The notes below the pieces were generated by a model. The model was not told the origin of the DNA, ran no database searches, and saw only the letters and a list, made by a program, of their open reading frames with translations. This document shows positions 20,958-24,236 of a stretch of DNA of 24,236 nt, one piece after another. Positions within the stretch are counted from its first letter, which is position 1. Each line of letters starts with the position of its first letter. Source of the stretch: WVWW01 sp041568335 (GTDB lineage Bacteria > Acidobacteriota > Polarisedimenticolia > Polarisedimenticolales > Polarisedimenticolaceae); contig JBFFZZ010000012.1 of assembly GCA_041568335.1 (NCBI GenBank), positions 1-24,236 of the forward strand, given 5' to 3'. The position numbers and the translations under genes were made by a program.

Positions 20958-23900
20958 ATGAAGTGGATCCGTTTCGCATTGGCGATAGGGGTGGTGGGTC
21001 TCGCCTTTACCGCAGCATCGGCCCAATCGGGCGGGGTGACGGTGGTGGTGAGCGACGAGGTCGGGCCGCTACCTGGCGCGATCGTGACGATCAGTCACGA
21101 GACCGGGTTCGTCAAGACGACCTCCGTTCAGACAAACGTTCGGGGCGAGGCCATGTTCCCGGTCCTGCGCCCCGGTCGTGGTTACCTGGTCGAGGTCTCG
21201 ATGTCCAACTACGGCACGCAACGTGTCAGTGACATCCAGGTCAAGATCAACGACAACCAGCGAATCCCGGTGGTGTTGGCCCAGGAGATGGTCGAGACCG
21301 TCAAGGTCGTCGCGGACGGCCAGGTGGTCAAGCTGGAAGACACGCAGAAGAGCACCAAGTTCTCCGAGGAGTTCGTTCAGGATCTCCCGGTGCCCGGACG
21401 GTTCTACCAGAACGTTCTGACACTTGCCCCGGGGGTTCAGGATGCAGACGGCGACGGCAACCCGAACGTGCACGGATCGCGTGACCGCGACTTCAAGGCG
21501 ACCGTCAGCGGCGTGTCGAACGTCGACCCGCTGACCGGTCAGCAAATGAGCCAGGTCAACCCCAACTCGATCGAAGAAATGGAAGTCATCACCGCCGGCG
21601 CCGGCGCCGAGTTCAGCCGTGCGCAGGGCGGGTTCGCCAACATCATCCAGAAGCAGGGCAGCAACGAGTTCGAGGGCGTGTTCGAATTCTACTTCCGCTC
21701 GCACCTGCTCGACGGCACCGGCGCTTCGGACAACGCCCCGAACCTGCCCAAGGTCGAGTTCCAGGACCTGCAGCCTTCGTTCCAGCTCTCCGGCCCGATT
21801 CTCAAGGACCGGTTGTGGTACCGCCTGTCTCACGAGTTCATCGACCGCGAGCGCCCGGTCCCGACGTCCGGTGGCCTCGTCGTCCAGACGGTGCGGCAGG
21901 GCATCCACTCCGATCAGCTCACCTGGCAGGTCTCGCCGCGGAACAAGATCGCGTATCAGTGGCAATCCGATCCGCTGGAGATCAACGGCTTCGGTGTCAG
22001 CTCGCTGACGCCGTTCGAGTCCGCGCAGTTCCGCGATCGGACGAGCAACACCCAGACGATCAGCTGGACCGCGCCGATGTCGCCGAAGATCCTCGTCGAG
22101 AGCCTGGTTTCGTGGCAGGACCTGAACACGATCATCAAGCCGACCACCGAGGGCATCGCGAACACGTGCGCGCTCGGCGAGCCGTTCCTCGAGAACGCGC
22201 AGTGCTTCGATATCGACAACAGCCAGACGACCGGTTCGTACTTCCAGACGTTCGACGACAACCGGCAGCGGCTGACCGTTTCGAGCAAGGCGACGCTCTA
22301 CGGCGGCAGCTTCTGGGGCATGAGCCATCAGTTCAAGATGGGCCTCGTCGCCGAGAACGAGCGCTACTTCCGCGCGCTGGACCGGCGCCCGAACCTCAGC
22401 CGCTTCATCCTGAACTTCGACGACGACACCGGTGGTGACGTCGAGCCGCAGCGGCTGGCGATCATCTTCGCCAACGTGTCGGTGCCGCGGACGGCCGATG
22501 TCCGCGCGACGGGCACGAACTGGGGCCTGTACATGGAAGACCAGGTGCGCATCCGGCAGAACCTGTCGATGACGCTGGGCTTGCGCTTCGATCGCGAGGA
22601 GATCAACTCGAACGGGAACACCCCGCTCGATCCCGAGGCCGAGCTCGCGGGGTTCCTCAAGCGGCTCCAGAGCGGGGGCCCGTCGATCGACCCGGCCACC
22701 ACGCTGACGCAGTTCTTCACACGCTACGAGAACGTCGAGGACTTCGTCAACCAGCTGGCGGCCGATCTCGGTCAGAACCCGGACGACATCCCGCTGTCGC
22801 AGACGGCACGGCAAAGCTTCTTCTGGCCGCGTGCGCGGCGTCAGGAGAACATCTCGGTGGTCAACAACAACCTCGCGCCGCGTTTCTCGCTGTCCTGGGA
22901 TCCGTGGAGCAACAACAAGACCCGCTTCGCCGTGACCGCCGGTCGGTACTACGACAAGCTGTTCTTGAACATCCCGTTGATCGAGCTCGAGCCGGCCGGT
23001 GCCAACCTGATCTTCAACTCGGAACCGGCCGGGGGCGGCGCGCAAGGTGCGTTCGAGGTGACCGGGCTGCGCGCGAGCGTGAACCCGACGGTCAACATCT
23101 CGACCGTCGATCGTGATCTGCGGACGCCTTACCAGGACGAGTGGACGTTCGGTTTCGAGCGCGAGATCTTCGCCGAGACCTCGATCAGCATCGACTACAT
23201 CAATCGCCGGTTCCGTGACCAGCTTCAGGACTACGATCTGAACCACGCCCCCGGCGACTACGGGCGCTGCGTGGCCGCAACGCCGACCAACCCGGCGACG
23301 ATCCAGGCGGTGCTCCCGTCGGATCCCGACTTCAACCCCGAGTTCGGCCAGGGCGACGGCATCATCGACGACTGCGGTGGTCAGATCATCCAACGTCCGC
23401 CGCAGGCCGACGGCGATCCGGTCGCGGGCGTCGTCGATCGCGGCGTCCGCCTCGAAGAGCCGGACGGTACCCCGGATCTCTACCTGCAGAACCCCGGCTG
23501 GGGTGACATCTTCCTCGTCGGCAACTTCAACAAGATCGACTACGACGGCGTCGTGCTCGCCCTGACGCGGCGGCAGTACCGCAGCTGGGAGATGCAGGCG
23601 TCCTACACCTGGTCGCAGGCCAAGGGTGACGGCGAGGACTTCGCCCAGCAGCTCGGCGACGACCGCAGCCTGTTGCAGGACGAGCAGGGTTATCAGTCCT
23701 ACGACCAGCGTCACGTGGTCAAGGTCAACGCGACCACGATCACCCCGTGGGGCTTCCGCCTGGGCACCTCGATCAGCTGGGAGTCGGGCCTGCCGTACTC
23801 GCTGCTGGCGCAGGAGCTCTCGTTCGACCAGATCCTGCCGCAGCTCGCCAACGCCGGCGGCAACGTCGGTCGCGTACGCCGCACCTACCTGACGGGCCAG

Positions 23901-24137
23901 CGTAACGACCAGCGAAACGACTCCTACTACAACGTCGACGCCAAGTTCACCAAGGAGATGAACCTCGGCCGCGGCCTCAACCTGCAGGTTTCCGCGGAGG
24001 TGTTCAACCTCTTCAACGACGGCACGTTGGTGGTCTACAACCCGCTGAACCAGACCGGTCAGCAGATCAACGGCCGCAACGTCGACATCCGCCGCTTCGG
24101 GCGCAGCTGGCAGCTGGGCTTCAAGCTGGCCTTCTAA
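20958..24137 (+). CDS. TonB-dependent-receptor-like outer-membrane protein with carboxypeptidase-regulatory-like domain
   Basis: This 1059-residue protein has a signal peptide (WIRFALAIGVVGLAFTAASA, cleavage about residue 22), a carboxypeptidase-regulatory-like domain (about 25-110: PLPGAIVTISHETGFVKTT), a plug-like domain (about 120-245, with PVPGRFYQNVLTLAPGV and GFANIIQKQGSNEFEG) and a large beta-barrel ending in SWQLGFKLAF. This is the Oar-like, SusC-like architecture abundant in Acidobacteriota; transport substrates are generally unknown. The plug holds DADGDGNPN (162-170), a calcium-type loop. Cys pairs in extracellular-loop-like segments (NTCALGEPFLENAQC; GRC and DDC further on) may form disulfides. 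I see no clear TonB box. It stands alone between its own promoter region and a strong terminator. Confidence 0.93.
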   Translation: MKWIRFALAIGVVGLAFTAASAQSGGVTVVVSDEVGPLPGAIVTISHETGFVKTTSVQTNVRGEAMFPVLRPGRGYLVEVSMSNYGTQRVSDIQVKINDNQRIPVVLAQEMVETVKVVADGQVVKLEDTQKSTKFSEEFVQDLPVPGRFYQNVLTLAPGVQDADGDGNPNVHGSRDRDFKATVSGVSNVDPLTGQQMSQVNPNSIEEMEVITAGAGAEFSRAQGGFANIIQKQGSNEFEGVFEFYFRSHLLDGTGASDNAPNLPKVEFQDLQPSFQLSGPILKDRLWYRLSHEFIDRERPVPTSGGLVVQTVRQGIHSDQLTWQVSPRNKIAYQWQSDPLEINGFGVSSLTPFESAQFRDRTSNTQTISWTAPMSPKILVESLVSWQDLNTIIKPTTEGIANTCALGEPFLENAQCFDIDNSQTTGSYFQTFDDNRQRLTVSSKATLYGGSFWGMSHQFKMGLVAENERYFRALDRRPNLSRFILNFDDDTGGDVEPQRLAIIFANVSVPRTADVRATGTNWGLYMEDQVRIRQNLSMTLGLRFDREEINSNGNTPLDPEAELAGFLKRLQSGGPSIDPATTLTQFFTRYENVEDFVNQLAADLGQNPDDIPLSQTARQSFFWPRARRQENISVVNNNLAPRFSLSWDPWSNNKTRFAVTAGRYYDKLFLNIPLIELEPAGANLIFNSEPAGGGAQGAFEVTGLRASVNPTVNISTVDRDLRTPYQDEWTFGFEREIFAETSISIDYINRRFRDQLQDYDLNHAPGDYGRCVAATPTNPATIQAVLPSDPDFNPEFGQGDGIIDDCGGQIIQRPPQADGDPVAGVVDRGVRLEEPDGTPDLYLQNPGWGDIFLVGNFNKIDYDGVVLALTRRQYRSWEMQASYTWSQAKGDGEDFAQQLGDDRSLLQDEQGYQSYDQRHVVKVNATTITPWGFRLGTSISWESGLPYSLLAQELSFDQILPQLANAGGNVGRVRRTYLTGQRNDQRNDSYYNVDAKFTKEMNLGRGLNLQVSAEVFNLFNDGTLVVYNPLNQTGQQINGRNVDIRRFGRSWQLGFKLAF

Positions 24138-24156
24138 AGACTCGATCATCGAGCTC

Positions 24157-24188
24157 AAAGCCGCCTCCCCGGAGGCGGCTTTTTTTTT
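24157..24188 (+). terminator. Rho-independent terminator of the receptor gene
   Basis: An 11-bp stem (AAAGCCGCCTC at 24157-24167 with its complement at 24172-24182) with a 4-nt loop is followed by a T-run through 24188. It begins 19 bases after the TAA. A small CTCGA-TCA-TCGAG hairpin lies just before it. The last 48 bases of the window hold no feature I can support. Confidence 0.96.
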
Positions 24189-24236
24189 CGGTGGTCGGGT
24201 TCTACCTTGTCCGCCCGGAACACGTTTCGGCCGCGC

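Noticed and set aside
21069..24158. A 1029-codon minus-strand open frame opposite the receptor gene
   Set aside because: Impressive in length but mirrors the receptor frame exactly; its translation is Val/Arg/Glu/Asp-rich without domains and its start would lie beside the receptor's terminator.
1..24236. Mobile element, phage, defence island or CRISPR array
   Set aside because: No transposase, integrase, terminal repeats, attachment sites, phage genes or regularly spaced repeats are visible; gene content and base composition look like ordinary chromosome.

Overview
The window is one contiguous, gene-dense stretch of high-GC bacterial chromosome. I see no insertion sequence, phage gene, CRISPR array, rRNA or convincing tRNA. 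The gene content suggests a Gram-negative, double-membrane bacterium. Two outer-membrane barrels with N-terminal carboxypeptidase-regulatory-like domains, a Thr-type sulfatase-like lipoprotein, a DUF1684 lipoprotein and a steroid-5-alpha-reductase-like enzyme together resemble Acidobacteriota or close relatives. That placement is inference from gene content, not a phylogenetic result.

Layout. (a) 1-3188: the last codons of a gene entering from the left, a minus-strand cupin, then plus-strand genes for an SRD5A-type reductase and a sulfatase-superfamily lipoprotein. (b) 3232-8238: a plus-strand run with a large helicase carrying a fused exonuclease domain (MrfA-MrfB-like), a DUF1684 lipoprotein, a small membrane protein, shikimate kinase and an HU protein. 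Neighbours there overlap or nearly abut up to aroK; HU has its own promoter, 5'UTR hairpin and downstream hairpin. (c) 8297-11697: a tight minus-strand operon fmdB-like, purD, purE, mtaB-like, linking de novo purine synthesis with tRNA methylthiolation. (d) 11778-14389: two minus-strand envelope genes, a LysM/amidase_3 peptidoglycan hydrolase and a secreted beta-rich protein of unknown function. (e) 14490-24137: divergent from (d), an apparent operon of outer-membrane barrel, PDZ-containing multi-pass histidine kinase and NtrC-type sigma-54 activator, followed by a large TonB-dependent-receptor-like protein with its own upstream region and a textbook terminator.

The most interesting part is region (e). 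The kinase appears to expose a PDZ domain to the periplasm and is co-transcribed with a barrel ending in Phe. Its response regulator keeps the sigma-54 contact motif GAFTGA. The intergenic region just downstream holds a site one base away from the sigma-54 consensus, ahead of another Phe-terminated outer-membrane protein. A coherent but untested reading is an outer-membrane-protein quality or load sensor: barrel or unfolded C-terminus to PDZ kinase to NtrC activator to sigma-54 promoter of the receptor. A perfect 7-bp inverted repeat sits on the -35 box of the divergent promoter that drives the module.

Several starts were moved from the longest open frame (SRD5A, DUF1684, aroK, mtaB, purE, purD, amidase, barrel, receptor) on the basis of family alignment from memory, ribosome-binding sites, signal peptides and promoter position.
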